Shown here: positions 10,769 through 19,010 of the stretch, piece after piece
Position numbering within the stretch: the stretch's first letter is position 1
How the letters are laid out: each line of letters begins with the position of its first letter
Assembly: GCF_900009135.1 (NCBI RefSeq)
Contig: NZ_LT797688.1
Span: 743,722-807,721 of the forward strand
Direction: 5' to 3'
DNA from: Planktothrix sp. PCC 11201
Lineage (GTDB): Bacteria > Cyanobacteriota > Cyanobacteriia > Cyanobacteriales > Microcoleaceae
DNA length: 64,000 nt
The notes under the pieces: generated by a model
What the model saw: the letters and a program-made list of their open reading frames with translations, nothing else
The model's database searches: none
Told to the model about the DNA's origin: nothing
Made by a program: the position numbers and the translations under genes

Positions 10769-11488
10769 ATGACTAAAATCAATATTGTTCTGGTAGAGGA
10801 TCATGATTTAACCCGGGTGGGTTTGAGAACGGCATTACAACAGGACAGTAATATTAAGATTGTTGGGGAGGCGGCTAATGGAAAAACGGGTTTGGAAATT
10901 CTCAAACAAACCCAGCCTGATATTGCCATTATTGATATCGGTTTACCGGATATGGATGGCATTGAATTAACCCAAAAGTTTAAGCAACATATTGCCAGTA
11001 GTGGGGCGCGGGAAACCAAGGTTCTGATTCTGACCATGCACGATAATGAGGATGCGGTCATGGGAGCTTTTGCGGCGGGTGCAGATTCCTATAGTGTTAA
11101 GGATGTGAGTATTGATAAACTCAAGGATGCGATTTATACAACCTATGAAGGCAATGCTTGGATTGATCCCGTGATTGCCCGCACAGTTCTCAAACAAGCG
11201 AAGAAAAAACAACCGGATATTCCGGCTGCGGGTGATCAGAAAACCGTGATGATTAATGCGGTAGAAGCTGAGTATCAAGAATTTTTAAAATCTTGTCCTT
11301 TAACGGACAGGGAATTGGAGGTTTTAGAATTAATTGTGGCTGGACGGAGTAATGCTGAAATTGCTGAAAAACTCTATATTACTGTGGGAACGGTTAAGAC
11401 CCATGTTCGCAGTATTCTGAATAAGCTCTGTGCTGATGATCGTACTCAAGCTGCGGTTCGGGCTTTACGTTCCGGTTGGATTGAGTAA
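10769..11488 (+). CDS. NarL/LuxR-family response regulator
   Basis: A 239-residue two-domain DNA-binding regulator. The receiver holds 'VEDHDLTR' and Asp56 in 'IIDIGLPDMDG'; the C-terminal LuxR-type helix-turn-helix reads 'LTDRELEVLELIVAGRSNAE' and 'TVGTVKTHVRSILNKL'. An insertion of about 25 residues ('KKKQPDIPAAGDQ') separates the domains. 'TTAGGA' 10 bases before the ATG is a plausible ribosome binding site. It is transcribed divergently from the REC-kinase at 9492-10643, with a 125-bp shared upstream region. Target genes cannot be read from the sequence. Confidence 0.93.
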   Translation: MTKINIVLVEDHDLTRVGLRTALQQDSNIKIVGEAANGKTGLEILKQTQPDIAIIDIGLPDMDGIELTQKFKQHIASSGARETKVLILTMHDNEDAVMGAFAAGADSYSVKDVSIDKLKDAIYTTYEGNAWIDPVIARTVLKQAKKKQPDIPAAGDQKTVMINAVEAEYQEFLKSCPLTDRELEVLELIVAGRSNAEIAEKLYITVGTVKTHVRSILNKLCADDRTQAAVRALRSGWIE

Positions 11489-11628
11489 GGTTTTTTGAGT
11501 TGATTGGAGTTAATATTATCTCCCTGAATATTAGTGCGAGCGTCCCCGCTCGCTAGGAAGATTTTAGGTACGAGTGCTGCTTAATTAATATGAAATCTAA
11601 TTATAAGAGCAATTCTATTAATTAGATA

Positions 11629-12000
11629 TTAAAAATTTGATTGAGATAAAGTTTCTTCTTGGACAAAAACTCGAACCCGAATTAAACACTCTTGTAGTTT
11701 TTCAACTAACTCCATTGCTCCTTCTAAATTTTCTGCTTCGGCGAGATTTTCGAGTTGTTCCGCAATTTCTGGGATTTGTAATATGGCTGCGGTTGCACTT
11801 GATCCTCTTAAAGCATGAGCTTGTTGTTTAATACTGATAAAATCCCGATTGATAATCCCTTGGCGCAAGCTCTGAGTTCGGATTTCAGCTTGTTTCAGGA
11901 ACAGGTATAGCAATTTTTGTTGCAGGTGACAATTTCCCCTGAGTAAACGATTCAGACGTTCTAAGTTTACAGGAAGAACTGGAACGGTTAAGATATTCAT
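11629..12000 (-). CDS. Hpt (histidine phosphotransfer) domain protein
   Basis: A 123-residue helical protein with the Hpt active-site motif 'KQQAHALRGSSATAA' (His62) flanked by amphipathic helices. Such proteins shuttle phosphate between a hybrid kinase receiver and a final regulator. It faces the NarL-type regulator tail to tail and lies near the REC-kinase, which supports a local relay. A tract at 11526-11560 ('GCGAGCGTCCCCGCTCGC') forms a hairpin between the two genes. Confidence 0.85.
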   Translation of the reverse strand: MNILTVPVLPVNLERLNRLLRGNCHLQQKLLYLFLKQAEIRTQSLRQGIINRDFISIKQQAHALRGSSATAAILQIPEIAEQLENLAEAENLEGAMELVEKLQECLIRVRVFVQEETLSQSNF

Positions 12001-12129
12001 AGTTCATCTTTCAAACTCCGCAATAAGTAATATCCCAGTGCTTATAGGTTAACCGTCGTACGACATTTTGTCTATCATGTAGCAATTTTTAAATATATTG
12101 TAATATTTTTTGATTTGTAATATTTTATT

Positions 12130-12188
12130 GTAGGGGTTGGAATATCCAACCCAGGTGCAAAGAGGGTTTGGAGACCAAACCCCTACGG
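12130..12188. repeat. Dispersed double-hairpin repeat, copy 1
   Basis: A 59-bp unit starts 'TAGGGGTTGG' and ends 'AAACCCCTACGG', so its ends pair with each other and inner GGGTTTGG/CCAAACCC segments also pair. A second copy with scattered changes is at 15226-15284. It lies in the 306-bp gene-free stretch between the Hpt and TMEM14 genes, in which I see no gene. Confidence 0.8.
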
Positions 12189-12306
12189 GATTTTTTCCAC
12201 AAATCCTACACGGATAGCTATATAGCAATCTCTACCGGACTTTTAATGATTTAAAATGTTGGTAAAATGGCTAAAAGCCCATTGAATATTGCCTTATAAA
12301 ATTTGA

Positions 12307-12630
12307 TTATAAAACCATTTGTAGTTGATACCCCATCATCGTAACTGCTATAAATCCGGCAATAATCATTAATCCAGAGGGCATAAATTTACGGGTTTTG
12401 AGTAAACGAGAAATAAAGGTAATCATCAGAAAAACCGAAAGCACAATGGAGAATATTAATCCCCAGCTTACTCCTTGGATTTGGATAATACCACCCAAAA
12501 TCAGTAAAATTCCTGTGGAACAACCCGCAAATAGAGAAATCTTACTTTTGGCTTTAGTATAACCCACAATACCACCGATAAATGCTAATAAACCGTAGGC
12601 GATCGCCGCAATTACCCCAAAATCCATCAT
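12307..12630 (-). CDS. TMEM14-family small membrane protein
   Basis: A 107-residue protein with four predicted membrane segments and the pattern 'GGIVGYTKAKSKISLFAG' (residues 19-36), characteristic of the TMEM14/FAX1 family. Plastid FAX1 members take part in fatty-acid export; bacterial members are uncharacterised, so a lipid-transport role is only possible. Two consecutive Met codons begin the frame; the first is used here. It is divergent from the DUF815 ATPase at 12822. Confidence 0.85.
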   Translation of the reverse strand: MMDFGVIAAIAYGLLAFIGGIVGYTKAKSKISLFAGCSTGILLILGGIIQIQGVSWGLIFSIVLSVFLMITFISRLLKTRKFMPSGLMIIAGFIAVTMMGYQLQMVL

Positions 12631-12821
12631 AACCCATGCCCAAAAAACAACTACAAAGTTTCTTTATACAACTTCTAGGAATCTATGGATTAACAATTCT
12701 TCTAAATTGTATCAAAAATTAAAATTTAACGTTATAAAAGTTTATGGTATTATCGACTCATTTTTTGCTATAATGCGAAGTTAATCATTAATTCCTATTT
12801 GTTACTTTTTAATCCTATTTT

Positions 12822-14141
12822 ATGTCTTCTCTGAATAGCCCCATTATTTCACAGGTTAGGTTCCTACAGCGTCAGGTTGCCACCCTACTACTGTATCAAG
12901 ATATTTTTGATCATGAAATCGGGCAAGCATTTTTATATCTTTTAGAAACATTTCATCATAGTGAATCGAGTATTTTAAATTGTTTAAAAGCTTATGGTAG
13001 TTGGTTTCAAGTCCAAGCCAAATATCAACAAAGTTGGCAAGAACATCTAATTACTCAAATTTTAAGGGCGGATAATCCCTTTACCCAACAAGCCCAACAA
13101 ACCTCTCTTGAGCAATTGCCTCCGGTTTTAATTGAAGCGGCAAAACAAGATTTAAAAATCCTCCAAAGTCTCTATCAATATAACGGGGAAAAAATCAGCC
13201 ATTGGTTAAGAACCGTCGCCCAATTATCGGAAAACCCCATAATTTGGCAACCGCAACCGGAACCGTTAGAAAAAATCCAAGAATTACCCTTACGAAATAA
13301 ATTTAAAACCTTAGAAAATTGGTCAGAAGCCTTAGAAAGTTTAGCGAATCATTATCATAAATTTGGAACGGGTTTATTTGCCCAAGCCGATGCGTTTCGT
13401 TGGCAAAATGGCAAGTTATTAACTATTAATCACCCTGATCCAGTGCATTTGAGCCAGTTAATTGGATATGAAAATCAACGGGATCTTTTATTAAAAAATA
13501 CAGAAATATTATTGGCTGGATATCCAGCTTTAAATGTTTTATTATATGGCAGTCGTGGGTCGGGTAAATCCTCCTTAATTAAATCGTTATTACATGAATA
13601 TAGCGATCGCGGTTTACGTTTAATTGAAGTGGCAAAATCTGATTTAAAAGACTTACCGTTAGTGGTAGAACAATTACGAGGAGTACCGCAGAAATTTATT
13701 ATTTTTGTGGATGATTTATCCTTTGAAGAAGATGATGATGCTTTTAAAGCCTTAAAAGTGGTATTAGAAGGAAACCTCACCGCCCGTCCGCAAAATGTGA
13801 TTGTTTATGCGACTTCTAACCGTCGCCATTTAATTCGAGAATATTTTGAAGATCGACCTTCCCCGAAAGATCAAGATGAAGTTCATGTTTGGGATACGGT
13901 ACAGGAAAAATTATCCTTTAGCGATCGCTTTGGTTTAACCTTAACCTTTCCACCTGCTGACCAGAATACCTATTTGAATATGGTAAGACATTTAGCCAGT
14001 CAAGGGGGAATTAAAATCAGTCCTGAAGATTTACAGTTTCGCGCCCTACAATGGGCGACTCGTCATAATGGACGTTCGGGACGAACCGCGCGGCAATTTA
14101 TTGACTTTTTGACGGCGGAATTGGCAGTTTTTGGAAAATAA
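12822..14141 (+). CDS. DUF815-family ATP-binding protein
   Basis: A 439-residue protein with a helical N-terminal half (about 1-200) and a C-terminal AAA-type ATPase. The P-loop is 'GSRGSGKS' (Gly243-Ser250) and Walker B 'FIIFVDDLSFE' follows near residue 295; a sensor-like 'VIVYATSNRRHLIREYF' matches DUF815. Its partner or substrate is unknown. A TerB-like gene starts 83 bp downstream on the same strand. No cofactor genes reveal its role. Confidence 0.88.
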   Translation: MSSLNSPIISQVRFLQRQVATLLLYQDIFDHEIGQAFLYLLETFHHSESSILNCLKAYGSWFQVQAKYQQSWQEHLITQILRADNPFTQQAQQTSLEQLPPVLIEAAKQDLKILQSLYQYNGEKISHWLRTVAQLSENPIIWQPQPEPLEKIQELPLRNKFKTLENWSEALESLANHYHKFGTGLFAQADAFRWQNGKLLTINHPDPVHLSQLIGYENQRDLLLKNTEILLAGYPALNVLLYGSRGSGKSSLIKSLLHEYSDRGLRLIEVAKSDLKDLPLVVEQLRGVPQKFIIFVDDLSFEEDDDAFKALKVVLEGNLTARPQNVIVYATSNRRHLIREYFEDRPSPKDQDEVHVWDTVQEKLSFSDRFGLTLTFPPADQNTYLNMVRHLASQGGIKISPEDLQFRALQWATRHNGRSGRTARQFIDFLTAELAVFGK

Positions 14142-14224
14142 ATTGGAAAAAAACCGCAGATAGTGTAATCATAGGCGTGGGAAAAATCTACGATAACGCG
14201 AAATCACCTCAGGAGGTTTTCACA

Positions 14225-14638
14225 ATGTCAAGCGCCATTCAATTTAATTCTGCGGAAGCGTTTGCGGCGATCGCATTAATTGCGGTAGCGGCTGATGGTT
14301 ATATTACTGGAAGTGAATCCCAAGCTATTACCACAACCTTCTCTCGAATGCAGCTTTTTAGTGATTATTCCGGGGAAAAAATGCGAGGAATGATTGATCA
14401 ACTCCTAAATCAATTACAAGCACAAGGAGCGGATATATTATTAAAAGAGGCGGTGAAAAAATTGCCCCATGAACTCAGAGAAACTGCCTTTGCTGTGGTT
14501 ACTGATATTACTTTAGCCGATGGAGTCATTACCGAAGAAGAAGAAGCCTTATTGGATAAACTGTTTAATGTTTTAGAGATTTCCGAACCGATGGCTAATA
14601 ACATTATTGATGTGATGTTGATCAAAAATAAAGGATAA
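14225..14638 (+). CDS. TerB-like (tellurite-resistance family) protein
   Basis: A 137-residue all-helical protein with the TerB pattern: two acidic 'ADG-IT--E' loops ('AADGYITGSE' near residue 24 and 'LADGVITEEEEA' near 98), thought to bind divalent metal. An upstream in-frame start exists at 14177, but a perfect AGGAGG at 14211-14216 sits eight bases before the ATG at 14225 and fixes the start. Such stand-alone TerB proteins are common in cyanobacteria and are not evidence of tellurite resistance. It may be co-transcribed with the DUF815 gene. Confidence 0.85.
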   Translation: MSSAIQFNSAEAFAAIALIAVAADGYITGSESQAITTTFSRMQLFSDYSGEKMRGMIDQLLNQLQAQGADILLKEAVKKLPHELRETAFAVVTDITLADGVITEEEEALLDKLFNVLEISEPMANNIIDVMLIKNKG

Positions 14639-14643
14639 TAGAA

Positions 14644-14740
14644 GCGGATCACGGATTTAAAAGGATTACGCAGATTAACACAGATTAAATCCGTGAAATC
14701 CGTGAAATCCTCTTAAATCCGTGATAGGTAATGGGTAATA
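14644..14740. repeat. Short tandem/dispersed 'ATCCGTGA' repeat block
   Basis: Repeats of 'ATCACGGATT'/'AATCCGTGA' and 'ACGCAGATTAACACAGATT' in both orientations form a stem-rich block between two genes. It ends in 'ATAGGTAATGGGTAAT', a 16-mer that recurs at 16681-16696 (minus strand) and 59519-59535. Confidence 0.75.
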
Positions 14741-14759
14741 GACTAATAACTAATAACTG

Positions 14760-15185
14760 ATGACTGATTTGCGATATATCTATAAGCGAACGATTCGTTT
14801 TCAAGATACGGATGCTGCGGGGGTGGTTTATTTTGCTAATATTTTAGCAATGGGTCATGAAGCCTATGAAGCCTCTCTAAATCAGGCAGAAATTAATCTT
14901 AAAAGTTTTTTTGTTAATCCTGATTTTGCCATGCCAATTGTTCATGCGAGTGTGGATTTTCGGTTTCCTTTATTCTGTGGAGATCAAATTTTAATTAGAT
15001 TAAATCCTGAAATTATTAATGAAAATTCTTTCAAAATTCAATATGAAATCAGATTGGATAACTCTGATCAATTAATTGCTGAAGCGATAACAAAACATAT
15101 TTGTATTGCTCCTAAAACTCGTCAACGCCAACCTTTACCTCCCGAAATTATTAACTGGTTAGAAAAAGCATCACAGGATATATAG
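14760..15185 (+). CDS. 1,4-dihydroxy-2-naphthoyl-CoA thioesterase (hot-dog fold)
   Basis: A 141-residue hot-dog thioesterase. The active-site signature '[18 protein letters not shown]' (residues 14-31) matches the cyanobacterial Slr0204 group, which hydrolyses DHNA-CoA in phylloquinone (vitamin K1) synthesis for photosystem I. Length is normal. The start ATG lies directly after a block of short repeats ('AATAACTAATAACTG') with no clear ribosome binding site. The stop codon falls within the 'ATATAGCAAT' repeat that follows. No other men genes are in the window. Confidence 0.85.
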   Translation: MTDLRYIYKRTIRFQDTDAAGVVYFANILAMGHEAYEASLNQAEINLKSFFVNPDFAMPIVHASVDFRFPLFCGDQILIRLNPEIINENSFKIQYEIRLDNSDQLIAEAITKHICIAPKTRQRQPLPPEIINWLEKASQDI

Positions 15186-15284
15186 CAATCCGCGACGCGC
15201 GAGACGGAGGTTGCTATATTTTAGGGTAGGGGTTGGGTCTCTCAACCCAGGCATAAAGAGGGTTGGGAGACCCAACCCCTACGG
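15180..15284. repeat. ATAGCAA hairpin plus dispersed repeat, copy 2
   Basis: 'ATATAGCAA' and 'TTGCTATAT' (15180-15218) form a 9-bp stem around a GC-rich loop. Directly after, 15226-15284 is a second copy of the 59-bp unit seen at 12130-12188, with outer TAGGGGTTGGG/CCAACCCCTA pairing. It separates two convergent genes and could act as a bidirectional terminator. Confidence 0.8.
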
Positions 15285-15285
15285 T

Positions 15286-15684
15286 TTAATCAGTAGTTTT
15301 TGATTGGTTTAAGGACTCTTGAGAATTAAAGAATTGGGGATATTTTTCTACAAAATAGCCATTGAGAAAAGCATTCACGGCGGATAAAATCACGGGGCTC
15401 AAAATAAAAGCTAATAAACCCTGTACTTGAAATCCAGGAATGAAAACCGAAGCTAACCAGAAACAAAAACCATTCACAATGAATGAAAAACCACCTAAAC
15501 TTAAAATGTTTAGGGGAATGGATAATGTTGATAAAATCGGTTTAATAAAAGCATTGACTCCCCCAATAGCCGCCGCCGCAATTAAAGCTACTAAAAAGGT
15601 GGATAAATTTACCCCAGGTACAACTAAATCAACCACTAATAAACTTAGGGCTGTTGCTACCAACGTTAATAATGATGCGATCAT
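15286..15684 (-). CDS. Phage-holin-family-4-like membrane protein
   Basis: A 132-residue protein with four hydrophobic helices, in the family usually named 'phage holin family protein' (signature 'GGVNAFIKPILSTLSIPLNI' near residues 41-60). In cyanobacteria these are chromosomal membrane proteins of unknown role, not phage lysis genes; no phage genes are nearby. 'GAGG' eight bases before the ATG supports the start. It follows the coiled-coil gene by 20 bp, so the two are probably one operon. Confidence 0.82.
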   Translation of the reverse strand: MIASLLTLVATALSLLVVDLVVPGVNLSTFLVALIAAAAIGGVNAFIKPILSTLSIPLNILSLGGFSFIVNGFCFWLASVFIPGFQVQGLLAFILSPVILSAVNAFLNGYFVEKYPQFFNSQESLNQSKTTD

Positions 15685-15704
15685 AAATTTTGCCTCAGAT
15701 TATT

Positions 15705-16526
15705 TTAAAGGGTATTTTTGTTGATATCAGATGAATCCTCTTTTTTTTCATCAGGTTGGGACTGATTATTAGTAAAGGTTTCAGAAATCGATTTCCATAG
15801 ATCGTTTAAACGCTGTTTAATTTCTTTTTCTTTTTGAGCGATCGCCGTTCCTGCTTCTCCTAATTTTACTTCAAAATCTTTGCGTTTCTCATCAATTTTC
15901 TCGGTATAAATTTCCGGTTCGTCTTTGGCTTTTTCATACCAAGATTGTGCTTCTTCTAAATAATCCTTAACCTCCTCATAACGTTGTCCATAACGTCCAA
16001 CTAAGTTAGCATTCACGATAGCCAATTGAGCTTTGAGTTGGGCGTAACGTTTCTGCATTAGAGTAGATTCTTCACTGTTTTTAATGGTTGTAATCGCGGA
16101 TTCAATCGCCGTTTTAACCTGATCTGACTTATTGGTTCCAACTTCTTGAATATCGCTCAAAGCTAAATTAATATTATTTTGTAACTCCTGTTCATGTTGA
16201 TCAATGCGAGCTTGTAGTTGTTTTACTTCCGCTTGAGTTTTAGCAATCGACTCCTGTTTCGCTTGACTAATACCATCAATTACTCCTTCAATAGAAGCAG
16301 TCACATTTTCTTGAACTTCCTCGCCTTTTCCTTTGACAGTTTCTAAAACTGTTCCTACAACCTGTTTAACTAAATCTCGAATTTCTTGAGAACCGCCTTT
16401 AAATTCCGAACCGACTTCTGAGATGGAAGATTTAACAATTTCCCGAATTCGTTCAGCGCGTAATTTACCTTCAGATTGAGCTTTTTCTAAATCCGAGGCG
16501 AGTTTGTTTTGAGTGGGTTCTGACAT
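15705..16526 (-). CDS. Long helical/coiled-coil protein, function unknown
   Basis: A 273-residue hydrophilic protein rich in Glu, Lys and Gln, predicted almost entirely helical ('ELQARIDQHEQELQNNIN', 'QKEKEIKQRLNDLWKSI'), resembling apolipoprotein- or LEA-like helical proteins. The longer frame starts at 16583, but 'TTGAGGATATAGCC' upstream of the ATG at 16526 marks the likelier start ('MSEPTQNKLASDLEKAQ'). It is co-oriented with the holin-like membrane protein 20 bp downstream. Membrane-surface binding or stress protection is possible but not shown. Confidence 0.7.
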   Translation of the reverse strand: MSEPTQNKLASDLEKAQSEGKLRAERIREIVKSSISEVGSEFKGGSQEIRDLVKQVVGTVLETVKGKGEEVQENVTASIEGVIDGISQAKQESIAKTQAEVKQLQARIDQHEQELQNNINLALSDIQEVGTNKSDQVKTAIESAITTIKNSEESTLMQKRYAQLKAQLAIVNANLVGRYGQRYEEVKDYLEEAQSWYEKAKDEPEIYTEKIDEKRKDFEVKLGEAGTAIAQKEKEIKQRLNDLWKSISETFTNNQSQPDEKKEDSSDINKNTL

Positions 16527-16634
16527 GGCTATATCCTCAATAATAGGCTTAAGTTCCTCTCTATGATAAACAAATTTTTCCAATTGTGTGAGTAAAGTTT
16601 TCTACACTCTGGATATGGGAATATCCGTATTTTA

Positions 16635-16696
16635 GGGAATGGGGAATAGTAATTTGTAATTTGTAATTCGTAATTTGTAATTACCCATTACCTATA
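16635..16696. repeat. Dispersed GTAATT(C/T)GTAATT repeat
   Basis: Tandem 'GTAATTTGTAATT' units between 'GGGAATGGGGAATAG' and 'TTACCCATTACCTAT'. Its inner end (16681-16696) encodes the last residues (IGNG) and stop codon of the GAF protein. Related copies lie at 49660-49692 and 59519-59560. Confidence 0.8.
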
Positions 16697-18990
16697 ACAG
16701 CAACACGGGCATAATTTAACCCACTGACCCCTGGAAGTGGATCAACCACTCCAAATTCGATTTTATCCGTTACCCAACCTTCCCGATGCAAATAGCGTAA
16801 ATACTGTTCATATTCTTCTCGTTCTTCTTCGGTTGAATAAACAATGGTTATCATTCCTGATTGAGTAATGCGGGTTTTCGTTTCTTTATCAATCCCTTTA
16901 TCAATGCGTTTTTTAACAATTTCATAACGGATATCACGGGTTCCCCTAACTGAAAAAATGCCTTCGGTATTTTCATCATGAAAAATATCAATGGGTGTAT
17001 GCTGGACTAAAACTAGGTGGACTAAATCCAGGGTAATTTTATGTTCTGATTTTAATTTAAACAGGGATCGGGCGCAATCACACATTGCCCGCAGTTGTTC
17101 ATATCGGAGACTGCGAATATGGAAGGAAGTAAACCGAGAATCAATGGATTTTCCCGCATAGATAATATGATCCATTCCATCGCTAATTTCCATATCATAA
17201 TAGTGGGGGATAATCGTCTGCATCTGCTTTTGCCAATTTGTCCAAGTTTGTTGTAAATTGTCAGTAATTTGATGTAACATTTCATCGTATTTAGATCGGG
17301 CTTTATAAATACATCCATGTTCATTATCACAGGCTTGTTCATATTGTTTTAATGCCTTTTGTACCTGGGTATTACATTGAGAAAAATAATCAAAATAAAT
17401 TTCTAAATGTTTTTCCAAATAATCTGTTGCACTCATTTCTATCTCAACATTAATCTCAGCGTGCAGTTGAGTTAAATAATTTTGTAAATCCTGTTTGAGT
17501 TGTTCTCCCAAGGCTGAATCTTGGGTTTCACATAAAACTTCGACAATATTAATTGCCAGTTGAAATTGTTCTAATAAGTCTTCTTTAATGGCGCAATTAC
17601 GTTGTTCAGACGAACTCCGAATATCTGAAATTCCATAGAGGGGATAAACGGTTTCAAAGACAATAGTTTCTGGTTTAAATCCCCAACTGCGACGTTCAGC
17701 TTCTTGTAAAAATCGCCATTCCACCGAAGGATGAATATTGCGTAATTTGGTGAATTGTTGTTGTAAAGAATGACAGAAAGCGGTGATAAAAGCCGGGATT
17801 AATTCCTGGGCATTTTTAACATCATTTAGGGTAAAATGATTCGGGCGATCGCTGGTTAACCCCACCACCCCTAAAATTTGTTGACTGCCTTTTAAATTAA
17901 CTGATTGAATGACTAAGGGAATTAATAATAAGGAACGGACATGGAGTTTGCGTAAATGGCGTTCAAAATCCGTAGGACATTGTTGGCGAAGGTCAGGAAT
18001 ATTCAGCACCTGATTCTGTTGAACCGCTTGAATAATCGGGGAGTCATTCAGCGTATCCAAGGAATAAATAATAGGTGCAGTAGTGCAATTATTCAAACTC
18101 AAAGATAGTTTTGCTTCTTGACCTTGAATGCGTAATAATAAACAGTTATTGACGCTAAATAAAGAATTTAATTGCCGTTCTATTTGTTCCCAATAGTCAG
18201 ATTGAGTAGTTAAATCTCGACTAATTAATTGATAGGTGATGCGACGCATTTTTTCGGGTCGAGTAATTTCCAACCCTTCTAATAACAATACTCCTTCTAT
18301 TTGATAGTGATCTAAAGTTAACTGTTGGGCGAGTTGATTAAAATTTTCTGGGTGTGAAAACCAAGCCTCTCGCTCAGAAACGGGGATTAATTTGAGTTTA
18401 AAGTGGGCAAATTCATCCTGTTTAGGATCTCGCCGTTTGATTTGCAGTAAATCTGAATTTAACCAAATTCTAATAAATTTTTGTTTTAAGGTTTCCGGGC
18501 AATTCAAAATTGCGATCACGGACTGATCTAATAGTTGTAAAGATTGCAGATCAATACCATAATCCTGCTTTAAAATTTTATGCAACAGATGATAACGATA
18601 GAGTTTTTCTAAGGTTAAATGATCCCAGTGTGGGAATAGGTCTTGAATTTTCAGGTTTAATCCGTTTAAGGGTCGATCTGCAACTTCAATATTTTTATAA
18701 CTTCTCTGTGGATTTACGGATAACCCCGTTTCCGCCCCTAATAAGGCTGGATTCAGTTGACAAACATGACAAAAGGATTGATTCGCGTAATGCACCGTTA
18801 AGGTTTGAGGATCAATAATTGCCATCAACAGATGACTGCTGTGTTGTAAATAAAATAACTGCTCAACAGTCTGTTTCCAATCCTCCGGCGTTTCGAGTTT
18901 CTGACAGGAAGTGAATTGCTCTGTAGACTCAGGGGGGACAGTATTTTTAGACACTTTGCTGTTGGGGAAAAGGGGCTGATAAATAGTCAT
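16681..18990 (-). CDS. GAF-domain sensory protein
   Basis: A 769-residue soluble protein. The N-terminal part (about 40-250) resembles a PAS-like sensor ('HLLMAIIDPQTLTVHYANQS'), followed by a GAF-like domain (about 260-400, 'RSLLLIPLVIQSVN...ILGVVGLTSD'), then a long helical region and a C-terminal alpha/beta domain ending 'VDPLPGVSGLNYARVAVIGNG'. No kinase, cyclase or helix-turn-helix motif is visible. The giant hybrid kinase starts upstream and ends 20 bp before this gene begins, so they are probably co-transcribed and this protein may modulate the kinase. The last four residues come from a dispersed repeat. Confidence 0.7.
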   Translation of the reverse strand: MTIYQPLFPNSKVSKNTVPPESTEQFTSCQKLETPEDWKQTVEQLFYLQHSSHLLMAIIDPQTLTVHYANQSFCHVCQLNPALLGAETGLSVNPQRSYKNIEVADRPLNGLNLKIQDLFPHWDHLTLEKLYRYHLLHKILKQDYGIDLQSLQLLDQSVIAILNCPETLKQKFIRIWLNSDLLQIKRRDPKQDEFAHFKLKLIPVSEREAWFSHPENFNQLAQQLTLDHYQIEGVLLLEGLEITRPEKMRRITYQLISRDLTTQSDYWEQIERQLNSLFSVNNCLLLRIQGQEAKLSLSLNNCTTAPIIYSLDTLNDSPIIQAVQQNQVLNIPDLRQQCPTDFERHLRKLHVRSLLLIPLVIQSVNLKGSQQILGVVGLTSDRPNHFTLNDVKNAQELIPAFITAFCHSLQQQFTKLRNIHPSVEWRFLQEAERRSWGFKPETIVFETVYPLYGISDIRSSSEQRNCAIKEDLLEQFQLAINIVEVLCETQDSALGEQLKQDLQNYLTQLHAEINVEIEMSATDYLEKHLEIYFDYFSQCNTQVQKALKQYEQACDNEHGCIYKARSKYDEMLHQITDNLQQTWTNWQKQMQTIIPHYYDMEISDGMDHIIYAGKSIDSRFTSFHIRSLRYEQLRAMCDCARSLFKLKSEHKITLDLVHLVLVQHTPIDIFHDENTEGIFSVRGTRDIRYEIVKKRIDKGIDKETKTRITQSGMITIVYSTEEEREEYEQYLRYLHREGWVTDKIEFGVVDPLPGVSGLNYARVAVIGNG

Positions 18991-19010
18991 TTGATTCTAA
19001 CAGATCTTGA

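Noticed and set aside
14225..14638. Tellurite-resistance operon
   Set aside because: Only one TerB-like gene, with no TerC, TerD or TerZ partners.
15286..15684. Possible phage lysis gene (holin name)
   Set aside because: No endolysin, structural or integrase gene nearby; this family is chromosomal in cyanobacteria.
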